Assembly: GCA_016708315.1 (NCBI GenBank)
Contig: JADJGC010000003.1
Coordinates: 424,034-488,033 of the forward strand
Direction of reading: 5' to 3'
DNA length: 64,000 nucleotides
From: a bacterium
GTDB taxonomy: Bacteria; Zixibacteria; MSB-5A5; CAIYYT01
Shown here: piece after piece, positions 41,354 to 51,550 of the stretch
How the letters are laid out: each line of letters opens with the position of its first letter
Numbering within the stretch: position 1 is the stretch's first letter
The notes under the pieces: generated by a model
What the model saw: only the letters and a program-made list of their open reading frames with translations
Databases searched by the model: none
What the model was told of the DNA's origin: nothing
Position numbers and translations under genes: made by a program

Positions 41354-42805
41354 TCAAATTCTTTCTGCTGCAAACTCGACAAATCTCTTGAGTACGTGGA
41401 ATTGCGAGTATGCCCCCCAGGCTCTGACCATCCCACGCCTTACAATTTCGTTTCGTTGCTCAGGTTCGTCGAGGTAATATCTGAACAAGGTCGCAAATTC
41501 TGCCGGAGACTTCGCGGTCACCAGTTCATCCTCGTTATACACATCAGGAGCTGCCATCGGCAAGTCGCAAAGCTGAAAAGCGCCGCATGCCTGCAAGACG
41601 TGAGTACGCTCATTAACTTCATTGTATGTCGCTTTTTGTGCTTGCAGATGGTAATTCGGACATACCTTGGCAAAATTGTACAGGAAAGAAGCGTCTGCTT
41701 GATTCAGATTGGAAAATCTACCGGGCCAACCTGTGCCTGCGAGGATACCCGAGAACGTTGTCACAATTGGGAGCAGATACTCCTGAGTCTGCTGTAATTT
41801 TATTGGACTATTTGTCCCCACAAAAGCGTAATCAAAAACTGGGTGCGCGGGTAACATACGATGCAGGAGTGGATTGAAGGCAAAGGGCAACGATAAGATG
41901 GGCAATGCTAACCGACCCAGTTGCTTATCGCGACGCGGATCAAGATGAAAAGTCACGTAAAAGTCTGCGTTTTGTTGCGGAGCCTGAAACTCGGAGCAAA
42001 GCCCAATCAGTAACGGATGGCGGTTCAAATGTCCGTACAGGAATCGCCGGTTGATTGTTCCCGCGACCTGAGGGACATCTACCGATAACAGGACGTTGGG
42101 GTTGAAGCTTTCGACAAGTTCATCTATCGGATACCCAGCGATTGCCAATTTGGTTTCTATGCCCATAAAATTGAGGCATTGGTACCAGCTCTCGAAAATG
42201 TAGTAGAGTGCTCCCATGCTTGATGAAGGCGAGTGCAACAGAACTCTCAAGCCTGCTTTCTCATAGGAATTTCTGTATTGATCGAGCAAGGACGTTCTGA
42301 GACTCTCATTGAGTAATACCAGCTCTTGGCGACTTTGATCAGCAGCGTGTTCAGAAATCCAACGGAGCGACTGCATTAGCTGTTCTGGTCGAATGAACGA
42401 CTCTTGATCCTTTAGCGTCAAGCGGCCGAGCGTAGTGCAAAGATTGAAATGAGCCTCAGCAAAATCGGGATCAATCGACGCGGCAAGAGCAAGATGTTCC
42501 GTTGCCATCTCGTACTGCTTGTCGTGAAAGAGGAGTACTCCTGAATTGTTTAGCGATCTTGGATCTTCGGGGCTCAGTTGAAGTGCGAGATTTAAATAGT
42601 GACGCGAGCTACTTTTGTCGCCAAGTGCATAGCATGCCTCCGCCATCCCGCGAATTGCCTCGAAATTGTTCGGAGACTGGGTGAGAATCCTCTCAAATAG
42701 TGCTGCAGCATCGACAAACTGTCCCGTTCTTAGCAGCGATTCGGCCCGTTGAACCGTCAAGTCGTTTTGATTCAAGTTGTGTTGCGACATAGGCTGTTGA
42801 AGCAT
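41354..42805 (-). CDS. TPR protein with glycosyltransferase-like (CgeB type) C-terminal domain
   Basis: About 483 residues. The N-terminal part has tetratricopeptide repeats (e.g. 'AESLLRTGQFVDAAALFERILTQSPNNFEAI' split as AESLLRTGQFVDAAALFERI and LTQSPNNFEAI, 'YEMATEHLALAASIDPDFAEAH'). Residues about 180-480 resemble CgeB/DUF3880-type glycosyltransferases: 'FVGTNSPIK', a late 'NERTHVLQACGAFQLCDLP' and a C-terminal 'SPAEFATLFRYYLDEPEQRNEI' of the glycosyl-transferase 1-2 domain. The start is uncertain: ATG 42805, ATG 42790 or an upstream TTG 42859, none with a clear ribosome site. Role in modifying a surface or secreted protein is inferred. Confidence 0.72.
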   Translation of the reverse strand: MLQQPMSQHNLNQNDLTVQRAESLLRTGQFVDAAALFERILTQSPNNFEAIRGMAEACYALGDKSSSRHYLNLALQLSPEDPRSLNNSGVLLFHDKQYEMATEHLALAASIDPDFAEAHFNLCTTLGRLTLKDQESFIRPEQLMQSLRWISEHAADQSRQELVLLNESLRTSLLDQYRNSYEKAGLRVLLHSPSSSMGALYYIFESWYQCLNFMGIETKLAIAGYPIDELVESFNPNVLLSVDVPQVAGTINRRFLYGHLNRHPLLIGLCSEFQAPQQNADFYVTFHLDPRRDKQLGRLALPILSLPFAFNPLLHRMLPAHPVFDYAFVGTNSPIKLQQTQEYLLPIVTTFSGILAGTGWPGRFSNLNQADASFLYNFAKVCPNYHLQAQKATYNEVNERTHVLQACGAFQLCDLPMAAPDVYNEDELVTAKSPAEFATLFRYYLDEPEQRNEIVRRGMVRAWGAYSQFHVLKRFVEFAAERI

Positions 42806-42933
42806 ATCAATTTGAAACGCAAGGACAACCACTTTTGAGTCCTGACAAGTACACCCCAATTACATAACTCATTCAAGTCTGACAGAAACTCTGTCGAAAA
42901 TGGAGAGGTAACCCAGCAGTAAAGGAACTACCT

Positions 42934-44052
42934 ATGTCGATGTTAATGGAAATCATTGAGTGGATGGATCCTGCCGGCGAAGAGATTATTCATCGCATTC
43001 CTCAAGAAGGATCGGCAGATTTTAAGCTCGGTGCCCAATTGATTGTTCGCGATAGTCAGCTCGCAGTATTCTTCAAGGATGGACACGCGTGCGACTCGTT
43101 TACCGTTGGCCGTCACACGCTCACGACACTCAATATTCCGATCTTGACTCGATTGCTTTCGCTCCCGTGGGGATTTGAGTCACCGTTTCGAGCGGAAGTC
43201 TATTTCATCAATCAGAAAACATTCACGAATCTGAAGTGGGGAACTCGTCACCCGGTAACTTTCAGAGATAGTAAACTCGGCCTTATCCGGCTACGCGGCC
43301 ACGGTGCGTTTACATTTCGGGTTTCGCAACCGATGTTGTTTCTTAACTCCATAGTTGGACGTCAGTCCCGATTCACCACTGACGATATTCAGGGCTATTT
43401 GCGCGACGTGATAATTGCCCGCATGAACGACATGCTGGGTGAGAAGTTGGACTCGATTATTGACCTGCCGCGCGACTACAATGAACTGGCTCGCGACTTC
43501 AAAGCTATCGTGGCAAGCGAATTCGACAAATACGGACTCGAGTTGATTGACTTCTACATTGCATCAATCACTCCTCCCGAGGAGGTGTCGAAGCTCATTG
43601 ACCAGCGTTCTGGTATGGAAGCTATTGGGGACTTGGACAAATTCTTAAAATTCGAGATGGCACGAGGATTGGCAAGCTCAGGTGTTGCAGGCGCTACAGG
43701 CAACACAATCGGCATGGCTGCAGGTGTCGGTGTGATGATGCCGACGATGCTCTCCAGGGCATTTTCCCCGGAACAGCAGGAACTGCGCAGCCAACCTATA
43801 GCCACCGTAACTTGTCCCAAGTGCCACACGGACACTCCGGAACAATCGCGGTACTGCTATCGCTGTGGACACGCAATGTTTACTCAGAATGTCTGTCCCG
43901 GCTGTCAGAAGGAACTGCCGTCGGAAGCGAAGTTCTGCTTGCATTGTGGTGTAGGTCTGGATGTCAAAGCGGTTTGCCCGCACTGTCAATCTGACCTCAT
44001 CGCCGGATCAAAATTCTGCGGCTCTTGCGGCAAGTCAGTAGGCAATGGTTAA
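42934..44052 (+). CDS. SPFH-domain (virion-core-like) protein with three C-terminal zinc ribbons
   Basis: A 372-residue cytoplasmic protein. Residues about 1-250 form an SPFH/band-7-like domain of the 'virion core protein' family (YdjI type; 'GTRHPVTFRDSKLGLIRLRGHGAFTFRVS' is its core). After a Gly/Ala/Met-rich linker (about 250-285) there are three zinc ribbons with CxxC pairs: CPKC/CYRC, CPGC/CLHC and CPHC/CGSC. YdjI in Bacillus localises phage-shock-like partners at membranes. The next gene also carries zinc ribbons and overlaps by 8 nt, so the two are a unit. RBS AAAGGA precedes the ATG. Confidence 0.85.
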   Translation: MSMLMEIIEWMDPAGEEIIHRIPQEGSADFKLGAQLIVRDSQLAVFFKDGHACDSFTVGRHTLTTLNIPILTRLLSLPWGFESPFRAEVYFINQKTFTNLKWGTRHPVTFRDSKLGLIRLRGHGAFTFRVSQPMLFLNSIVGRQSRFTTDDIQGYLRDVIIARMNDMLGEKLDSIIDLPRDYNELARDFKAIVASEFDKYGLELIDFYIASITPPEEVSKLIDQRSGMEAIGDLDKFLKFEMARGLASSGVAGATGNTIGMAAGVGVMMPTMLSRAFSPEQQELRSQPIATVTCPKCHTDTPEQSRYCYRCGHAMFTQNVCPGCQKELPSEAKFCLHCGVGLDVKAVCPHCQSDLIAGSKFCGSCGKSVGNG

Positions 44053-45421
44053 TCAATCTCCGAGTAGGGCTGGCTTCGGAATCGATGTCAGCTGTCCAGG
44101 ATGCGGCGGTGAACTCAGCCTTCAAGACGACTTTGCAACCATCCGCTGCAGGCACTGTTCTTCAGCGCTTCGAATTTCCATGCCCGCTCTGCCTCCGGCA
44201 TTCATCATCAAGCCAAAACTGAGCGCTATGCAGGCACGGCCTTATCTGGATCGCTTCCTCAAGGAACAGGATCGCGAACTGTCTCCTGCATCGATATCTG
44301 TGGAATCAGTGTACCAACCATACTGGAAGTTTGATTCGCTTATCCTAAAGTTGAGGCACAAACTTGATGTCCGGCGTGAAGTGACCGAATACGGCGACGC
44401 CAGGGAATATGAACAGGTTGAAGAAGTCAAACAGGAGATAAGTCTCACCCCGCACCTGGTGACAATATCAGCATCGCCAGCGTCTGATCTTTTTCCTTAT
44501 TCATTAGGAATGCGAACAGACTATATTCGCATGAAACCGTTTGACGGGCTCCGTGATGACGACGAGTACGTGATTAATCCGGTCGAAACAACTATCCAAC
44601 ACGCGTACGCGCAAGCCGAAAAGGGAGTACAGAAACTCACAGACTTTGGAAACGCGACGTACAATCGAGACGGTTCGCGTTTATTTGGACTTCGGGCTGC
44701 GCTTGTGTATTTCCCGTACTACAAACTTACATTTGCGGTTCGTGGAAAGGTGATAAGCTACGTTATCGACGCAGTTGCATCTCGAGTTGTAGGCGAAGCG
44801 GTCGTGGAATCGACGGTCGCGCCAGCAGATGTTCAGGATACGGAGAGCTACGGCAAGCTTGGAGTCGAACTGCATCGTTGCACGAACTGCGGAGAGGACC
44901 TGCCGACGCTTAACTCGTTCATTTACTGTTGCCGGAATTGCGGTTCAATTTGTTCGCTCGAGACTGATTCAGAGTACGATAAGAAGATTCACGTTGCCGC
45001 GACCGGCGGCAACGTGAAGAGCACATTGATGCCGTTCTGGCGGCTCGATTACCAGACAGGGAGTGGGGGCGAGCTTACGCAGATTGTCGTTCCCGCATTT
45101 CGCGTGAAGAACCTCGAGGCGATGTGGCGCCTATCGTCACGTCTGTCTGCGTCTGCCTCTCAAATAGATTTCGCTCCAGAAGGTGCCATTGAGTCCGAGA
45201 TGGCGCCTGCGAATGTCGGTCTTAAGGAAGCCAAAGTACTTGCCCACGCGATCATTGCCCGACAGGACCTAAAACGGCGGGAGGGAAGTATCAAAGACTT
45301 GAATCTGATCTTCGGAAGTGCCACGATTCTGCTTGTGCCATTCCATACAGAGAGTTACTTCCTCGTTGACTCAGTACTTTCGGCGATTACAATCGAGCGA
45401 CAGGCACTTGCCCAAGTCTGA
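44045..45421 (+). CDS. Zinc-ribbon protein partnered with the SPFH protein, function unknown
   Basis: A 458-residue protein with an N-terminal zinc ribbon (CPGCGGELSLQ...CRHCSS, about residues 17-40) and a second in the middle (CTNCGEDLP...CCRNCGS, about 280-305). The two beta-rich halves between and after them, each with similar 'YQPYWKFD' and 'LMPFWRLDY' motifs, suggest an internal duplication. There is no clear transmembrane helix. It overlaps the SPFH gene by 8 nt. I do not recognise an enzymatic domain. A role in a membrane-associated complex with the SPFH partner is inference. Confidence 0.7.
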   Translation: MVNQSPSRAGFGIDVSCPGCGGELSLQDDFATIRCRHCSSALRISMPALPPAFIIKPKLSAMQARPYLDRFLKEQDRELSPASISVESVYQPYWKFDSLILKLRHKLDVRREVTEYGDAREYEQVEEVKQEISLTPHLVTISASPASDLFPYSLGMRTDYIRMKPFDGLRDDDEYVINPVETTIQHAYAQAEKGVQKLTDFGNATYNRDGSRLFGLRAALVYFPYYKLTFAVRGKVISYVIDAVASRVVGEAVVESTVAPADVQDTESYGKLGVELHRCTNCGEDLPTLNSFIYCCRNCGSICSLETDSEYDKKIHVAATGGNVKSTLMPFWRLDYQTGSGGELTQIVVPAFRVKNLEAMWRLSSRLSASASQIDFAPEGAIESEMAPANVGLKEAKVLAHAIIARQDLKRREGSIKDLNLIFGSATILLVPFHTESYFLVDSVLSAITIERQALAQV

Positions 45422-45430
45422 GCGTCTTCT

Positions 45431-46624
45431 TCATCCAATTACGAATTCTGCAAACTTCCCAGCAAACTCGCGGCATTCATCAAGCTCTGTCGTTGAGGGC
45501 ACCAGCCGCGCTCTTGCACCCGGCTTAAGTACCTTGAGTTTGAGTTGTTCAAGATACCCTTCGAGTATCTCCGGCGCCTGACCGCCCCAACCGTATGAGC
45601 CAAAAGCGGCGGCCTTCTTGCCAGTACTCGAAACTGACGGCAACAAGTGCGCTATGTCCCAAATTGGTTTAACCACATCGCCAGCAAAAGTCGGTGTTCC
45701 AAAGATGATTCCATCCGCTGCCTCCATTATATCGCGGGCGCGCTCGCCGGAAACATCCATTGCATCAAACTGATGGACTTCGAATTGGTCAGCCGGAAAT
45801 GAAGCCGCGATTGTGTCACCCATGCGCTTCGTGTTGCCATAGGAAGAAGCCACAAACATCGCTATGATCTTCTTGCTCGACTTGAACTTGAGTTGTGTCC
45901 ATTCCAGATACTTCTGGATGAAGTACTTGGGTTGGTCGGCATTGATAGGACCATGGGACGGCGCAACTACCGAGATTGCCTTACTGATTACGCCTTCGGA
46001 AGCCTTGCGCGAGAATGGGGCGAACGGGCGCATAATGCAATCGTAGTAATACCACGCTTCGTGTTCAAGGACTGGATCGCCGACCTTTGCAAACATGGAA
46101 TCTTCGGGACAAATGTGTGCAGCAAAGCCGTCGCAGGAGAACAAGACCTGTTGCTCGGGGCAATAACAGAACATAGTGTCGGGCCAATGCATAAACGGCG
46201 CGGACAGAAACTCTAACGAGAGGCCGCCCAAATCCAGCCTATCTCCACCTTTGACTCCCTCGATTGGCCGCGCGTCATCATTTATGATGTTCCTCAAGAA
46301 AGGAACAGCCGGCTTGGAACAGACAAGCTGGATGCGAGGATTTCGTCTGAGAACCTCGTTGATTGCGCCGGAATGGTCTGGCTCATTGTGGTTGACTATC
46401 AAGTAATCGATCTTTTCGATCGGCATGATCTCCGTAATCGAGTTGAAGAATTGCTCTTCAAAGCCGTCCTTTACCGCATCAATGAGGGCGACTTTCTCTC
46501 CTGCAACAATGTATGAGTTATAAGTAGTGCCATAGGTCGTTTTTACGTACAAGTCGAATATGCGCAGTCCCGGGTCTTTGACACCAACCCAGTTTATTCC
46601 TTCCGCTATCTGTAATGCTGACAT
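45431..46624 (-). CDS. A-type flavoprotein / flavodiiron protein (FprA family)
   Basis: A 397-residue cytoplasmic enzyme that reduces O2 to water and/or NO to N2O. The metallo-beta-lactamase-like diiron domain has HNEPDH (H79, E81, D83, H84), HWPDTMF and VVAPSHGPI. The flavodoxin domain starts near 250 with MFVASSYGNTKRM. There is no fused rubredoxin or NADH-oxidoreductase domain, so it is the class A type that needs an external donor. The start ATG 46624 lies 7 nt after GGAGG; the open frame upstream to 46726 is not used. Suggests a life with oxygen exposure of an otherwise anaerobic metabolism. Confidence 0.93.
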   Translation of the reverse strand: MSALQIAEGINWVGVKDPGLRIFDLYVKTTYGTTYNSYIVAGEKVALIDAVKDGFEEQFFNSITEIMPIEKIDYLIVNHNEPDHSGAINEVLRRNPRIQLVCSKPAVPFLRNIINDDARPIEGVKGGDRLDLGGLSLEFLSAPFMHWPDTMFCYCPEQQVLFSCDGFAAHICPEDSMFAKVGDPVLEHEAWYYYDCIMRPFAPFSRKASEGVISKAISVVAPSHGPINADQPKYFIQKYLEWTQLKFKSSKKIIAMFVASSYGNTKRMGDTIAASFPADQFEVHQFDAMDVSGERARDIMEAADGIIFGTPTFAGDVVKPIWDIAHLLPSVSSTGKKAAAFGSYGWGGQAPEILEGYLEQLKLKVLKPGARARLVPSTTELDECREFAGKFAEFVIG

Positions 46625-46756
46625 TATCTCTCCTCCAAAGCCCCTAAGATACACGTGAAAAGGGACTATTGCAACCGTATTCGGTCGAAACAGGAGCAGG
46701 AATAAGCCCAAAAAAAGGGATTGCACAACTTTGCCTTGGAATCGTATTTGTTGCAG

Positions 46757-47305
46757 ATGAAGACAACCGATAACAATATCATTGCCTGTACTTGCGCTAC
46801 TTTACTAACGTTCTTGGCGGTGGGGAGCTTCTTCCACGGATGCGGCAAGTCTACGGATCCAGACAAACCGCTCATCAACAAAGTATCGATGTCTCAAGAC
46901 TTCAATGTCACCGGCGGCGATAAGTTTAGTATCCCAATCTACTTCGAAAACAACAAGCCAATTGCAGCTCTGAGCCTACCACTTCATTACCCGTCAGATT
47001 TGATGCGTTGCGATTCTGTATCGTTTGTCGGCGGTAGATGCGAAAAGTTCTTTTTGAATAGGTATTTCACGCGTCATGATACAATACAAGTCGGATCAAT
47101 TGATACGTTGGGAGTAGGTGCTGGAAGCGGTCTATGTGCTACCTTGCATTTTTGGGTCTTCGGCAATGCTCCGGACACCAATGTCTCAATCGACCTTCTG
47201 GTAAATCCTACTTTGCCTTTCGGTTTCTCGGATACTTCTCTAACGGCAGAGACAATCATTCCGCAGTTTGAAGCGGGGAGAATTCACATAAACTCCCAAT
47301 TGTAA
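46757..47305 (+). CDS. Putative lipoprotein with cohesin-like beta-sandwich
   Basis: A protein of about 182 residues from ATG 46757 (46721 is an alternative). The N-terminal hydrophobic stretch (IIACTCATLLTFLAVGSFFHGC) ends in a Cys that could be lipidated, although the HGC box is not ideal. The rest ('GDKFSIPIYFENNKPIAALSLPLHYP', 'CDSVSF..GR') resembles the short beta-sandwich domains near cohesins common in FCB-group secreted proteins. Since the window also encodes dockerin-like repeat proteins, a binding partner role is possible but speculative. Divergent from the flavodiiron gene. Confidence 0.6.
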   Translation: MKTTDNNIIACTCATLLTFLAVGSFFHGCGKSTDPDKPLINKVSMSQDFNVTGGDKFSIPIYFENNKPIAALSLPLHYPSDLMRCDSVSFVGGRCEKFFLNRYFTRHDTIQVGSIDTLGVGAGSGLCATLHFWVFGNAPDTNVSIDLLVNPTLPFGFSDTSLTAETIIPQFEAGRIHINSQL

Positions 47306-47384
47306 CAGGGCGTGTGCACAGAATCTTTGATTCCAGAACAGCAAAAACCTCAAAAAAGTGGCCTGATCAATAAAAGGAGACAAA

Positions 47385-47693
47385 ATGTTGGAGCTAAGAC
47401 CAACCTGCGAGAACTGCAACAGATCCTTGCCACCTGATTCGCTTGAAGCCCGCATTTGCAGTTATGAGTGCACGTTTTGTGCAAGCTGCGCAGATGATGT
47501 TTTGGGCAACGTCTGTCCGAATTGCGGAGGCGGATTTCAACCTCGCCCGATTAGACCTTCCAAAAACTGGAAGGGAGACAATTTCCTTGGCAAGGATCCT
47601 GCAAGCACAGTGACAAAGCACAGGCAAGTTGACATCGGGGCACACTCAAGTTTTGCAGCACAAATCAAGATGATTGCACCAGAAAACCGCTAG
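47385..47693 (+). CDS. DUF1272 zinc-binding small protein
   Basis: A 102-residue protein whose first 60 residues match DUF1272: MLELRPTCENCNRSLPPDS, then CSYECTFCASCA and 'VCPNCGG'. Eight cysteines in CxxC pairs suggest two zinc sites. The rest (residues 60-102) is not conserved. Preceded by AAAGGAGA. No function is known for the family. Confidence 0.88.
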   Translation: MLELRPTCENCNRSLPPDSLEARICSYECTFCASCADDVLGNVCPNCGGGFQPRPIRPSKNWKGDNFLGKDPASTVTKHRQVDIGAHSSFAAQIKMIAPENR

Positions 47694-47763
47694 TCCATGA
47701 GTAGACACCGAATCGCATCTTGCTCTTGCATCTTATCCAGTCAGATTGCATATTGTAGGCGGT

Positions 47764-48444
47764 ATGTGTGGACGTTTTACATTGGCACTCGAGCACGAGC
47801 GGTTGCTTCTGCAGTACGGCTTCATAGACGTTGACTTTACTTTTCGACCGCGTTACAACATTGCTCCAATGCAGGAAAGCCCAATCGTCGCAATCGATGA
47901 AGGCAAGCGTGTCCTTCAGTTAATGCGCTGGGGGTTGGTACCTTCATGGTCAAAGGATGAAACGATCGGAAATCGACTCATTAACGCTCGCGGTGAAACA
48001 GTGAGGGAGAAGCCGAGTTTTCGCGCGTCGTTCAAACGCCGTAGGTGTTTGGTGCCGGCAACCGGGTACTACGAGTGGAAGGAGCTGCCCGAATCTCGTC
48101 CGACCAAGAAGATCAAGGCACCGATGTATTTCACAGTTAATAACGGCGAGCCGTTTTCATTTGCAGGGTTGTGGGATTCGTGGGAAAGATTTGATGGAAA
48201 AAAATTGGTGACGTTTACAATAATTACCACCGAGCCAAGTCCATTAGCTGCCCAGGTTCACAATCGTATGCCGGTTATACTTGCGCGAGAATCAGAACAA
48301 CTATGGCTGGAAGGGGATGATTCAGCAGCGGCAGAACTAATTCAGCCATATCAGAATGACGATTTGGGAGTATATGAGGTGTCGAAGTTCGTCAATTCAC
48401 CGCGCAACGATTCGAGTGAGTGCATTGAGCCTGTTCATTATTAG
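47764..48444 (+). CDS. SOS-response-associated peptidase, HMCES/YedK family
   Basis: A 226-residue protein that forms a stable DNA-protein crosslink at abasic sites in single-stranded DNA. The start must be ATG 47764, because Cys2 (MCGRFTL) is the catalytic nucleophile after Met removal. The frame is open upstream to 47746. RYNIAPMQ, LINARGETV, ATGYYEWK (Glu) and HNRMPVIL (His) are the other active-site motifs. It is convergent with dnaE2 (ends within 4 nt) and next to the imuA-imuB-dnaE2 cassette, which fits a shared DNA-damage role. Confidence 0.93.
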   Translation: MCGRFTLALEHERLLLQYGFIDVDFTFRPRYNIAPMQESPIVAIDEGKRVLQLMRWGLVPSWSKDETIGNRLINARGETVREKPSFRASFKRRRCLVPATGYYEWKELPESRPTKKIKAPMYFTVNNGEPFSFAGLWDSWERFDGKKLVTFTIITTEPSPLAAQVHNRMPVILARESEQLWLEGDDSAAAELIQPYQNDDLGVYEVSKFVNSPRNDSSECIEPVHY

Positions 48445-51400
48445 TGAAAGTCGCGCGATTTCAGTTTGATACTGTCGCCGTCAATTGCTACTGATCGAAA
48501 GCGCTCGCCAACGACATTGACCACTCCGTCTTTCCGTTCAATCTTCCCCCAGACATACAACACATTCGAGTAGATGACATCTCTGCGGAATCGTTTGGCG
48601 AGATCAGGTTTGACTACAATGTTAGCGAACCCGGTTTCATCCTCAAGAGTTATAAACACGAATCCCTTTGCCGTCAGCGGTCGTTGTCTGATTACTACCA
48701 TACCGCAGGCGCAAACGGAACGGCGATCGGGAGCATCACGCAGATCCTGAGATGACATGACATGTTCCTTTCGTAGTACATCACGCACCAATGCCATTGG
48801 GTGTGGTCCGGTTGACAACGAAAGCCCGAATATGTCGGATTGCACAATATCAATGGGACGCATTGAGGGAAGTAACTCAGAACCAGCAGAGGCTGACACC
48901 AATTCCAGTTCGTAACCAGATTGCCGGACCAACGAGAGAACTTGCCAAAGAGCCTCGCGTCGTGATACTCCAAAACAATCGAAAGCACCAACCTGTGCAA
49001 GTTGTTCAAACTGATGTTTGGACAACGCTGTTCGCAATATGAAATCCTTAAGAGTGCTAAACGGCGAATTTAGGCGCTCTGCCAGCACACGTTCAGCAGC
49101 TACTGATCCGAGACTAAGCACATGGCTTAGGCCAAGGCGAATGGCGTTGCCCTCGATGGTACAATCCTTGTCACTGTTAACTATGCAGACATTCTTTATC
49201 TCTACACCCTTTCGCATAGCCTCATAGACAATGCTCGCCGTGGTGTAGAATCCCATCGGTTGAGCGTTTAGTAAGGCACAGTAGAATTCAAGCGGATAAT
49301 ACACCTTGAGCCAGGCGGAAACGTAAACAAGCAACGCAAATGAAGCTGCATGGGATTCAGCAAAACCAAAATCCGCGAATGCCGCCAATTGATTATATAT
49401 CTGCTCTGCAGTACTCGCATCGATACCGTTTCTGCCCATGCCTACTATTAGTGACTCCTTAAGTGCGGCTATCCGTTCTTTTGATTGACGATGCCCAATT
49501 GACCTTCGCAGACTATCTGCCTGTGCCGGTGAAAAGCCCGCGGCAGTCATCGCCACGCGAATGCCTTGCTCCTGAAACAGTGGGATTCCCAGTGTGCGCT
49601 TAAGTGCAGGTTCTAACGAAGGGTGCAAGTAGCTCACCGGCTCTTCGCCGTTGCGTCTACGCAAATATGGGTGTACCATTTTCCCTTGAATCGGTCCGGG
49701 GCGTATAATCGCAACTTCAACCACAAGATCGTAGAAACAGCGCGGCCGCATTCGCGGCAAGGTATTCATCTGTGCCCGCGATTCTACTTGAAAAACGCCG
49801 AGTGTGTCGGCACTGCATAACAGATCATAAACCTTGCTGTCAGAGTAAGAAATCTTGCTGATGTCAATTGTCTCGCCGCGGTGTTGGAGAATAAGCTTAA
49901 GCGCAAGATCAATCAGTGTCAACATTCCCAGCCCCAACAAATCGATCTTTACCAAACCCATGTCAGCAGAATCGTCTTTGTCCCACTGGATGACGGTACG
50001 ATTGGGCATTGCTGCATTTTCGACTGGCACAATCTCGGCTAATGGAGTCTTGGTGACGATCATACCGCCGCAGTGAATTCCAAGATGACGAGGGAAGCCC
50101 TGCAACCTTCGCGAAAGTTCTATGAGTAATCGTATTCGCTTGTTGGCAAGATCGATGCCTTGTTCGGCAAAACGTACCTCAGTTTCCTTCAGGTCGTTTG
50201 TGAAATGATCAAGGCACTTGGCAAGTTTGTCAATATCACTCGCAGAGAGTCCAAGAGTTTTTGCTACTTAGCGAACTGCCGAACGTCGCCGATAGCAAAT
50301 GACGTTGCACACCATTGCAGCATGATCACGCCCGTACTTCGCATACACGTATTGAATTGCTTCTTCACGGCGATCGGAAGCGATATCAATATCAATATCT
50401 GGCGGTTCTCTTCGTTCTTCCGAGAGAAATCGTTCAAACAACAACTCGAGCTTTATCGGATCAACTGCAGTGATTTCAAGACTATAGCAAACGGCAGAAT
50501 TGGCTGCTGACCCACGACCCTGGCATAGAATTCCGCGTTCGCGACAAAATCGGCAGATATCCCAAACAATGAGGAAATAGCCGGACAGATTCAAGTGGTC
50601 AATAATCGTGAGTTCGTGGTCAAGCTGTTTTCGAACAACTTCGGACAGTTCGCCGCAGCGGCGGATGGCGCCGTCGTATACCAATCTGCGTAGATAAGAA
50701 CTTGAAGTCTCACCATTTGGAACCGGGAAATCAGGCAAAACAGTCGAAAGATCTTTAAGTGCAAACTGACAGCGTTCGGCGATCTCGGAAGTGTTTGCAA
50801 TTGCGGTGGGTGTGCCGGCAAATTTCGAAATCATTAGCGACCCCGGTTTCAGATATCGTTCGTTGTTGGGGTAAAGCAGACCATTTGCCTTGTCAAGTGA
50901 CACGCCGTTTTTGATACAAGTAAGCACATCCTGAACTCGACGGTCATCGGGAGTTCTGTAGTACACATCGTTTGTGGCTACGAGTCCGACATTATGCTTG
51001 TCAGCGTGTGAAATTATACCCTTACAGTACTTTTCATGCTGTGGTAACTGATGATGGTAAAGTTCGAGGAAGAAGTTATCGTTGCCGAATGTTTCGCATA
51101 GTTGATTTATCGTCAACTCTGTTGTCACATGGTCATCCGAAAGAATACTTTCATATAACGTCGTTCCCGACAATGCTATCAAGCCCTCTGAGTAGCGCAT
51201 GATATGATTAATTGCTACACGTGCTTCGCCCTTTGGGTAACTTTGCAGTGAATTAGCCAGTAAAAGACTGAGGTTGCTGTAACCAGTTCGGTTCTCTGCG
51301 AGCAGTACCAGCCGTTTGTTGTTTTCCAGAATCACTTCACTGCCGAAAATGGGATGTATTCCGCTTAACTTTGTAGCTTCGGCAAAGCGGACTGCTCCGT

Positions 51401-51533
51401 AAATGCCGTTAGTATCGGTTAGTGCCAGTGACCGGTAACCGAGAGTCGCTGCCTGATTTGCAAGCTCTTCCGGATGATTCGCTCCTTCAAGAAAGGAGAA
51501 GTTTGATTTGCAATGCAGCTCAACGTAGTCCAT
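48441..51533 (-). pseudogene. dnaE2: Error-prone DNA polymerase DnaE2 (ImuC) with an in-frame TAA
   Basis: Two open frames, 50268-51533 and 48441-50105, plus the intervening 162 nt, make one DnaE2 of about 1,030 residues in a single frame. The upstream part has the PHP domain (YVELHCKSNFSFLEGA) and PPDIDIDIAS with two catalytic Asp. The sequence then reads YRRRSAVR-TAA-VAKTLGLS. Family members have Asp/Glu-type residue at the stop position, so one base change (e.g. GAA or CAA to TAA, at 50268-50270) broke it. The third catalytic Asp (KIDLLGL) is in the second half. Neither half alone should polymerise. Could also be a sequencing error or readthrough. Part of the imuA-imuB-dnaE2 mutasome operon. 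Confidence 0.85.
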
Positions 51534-51550
51534 TTAGTTGCAAGCAAGGA

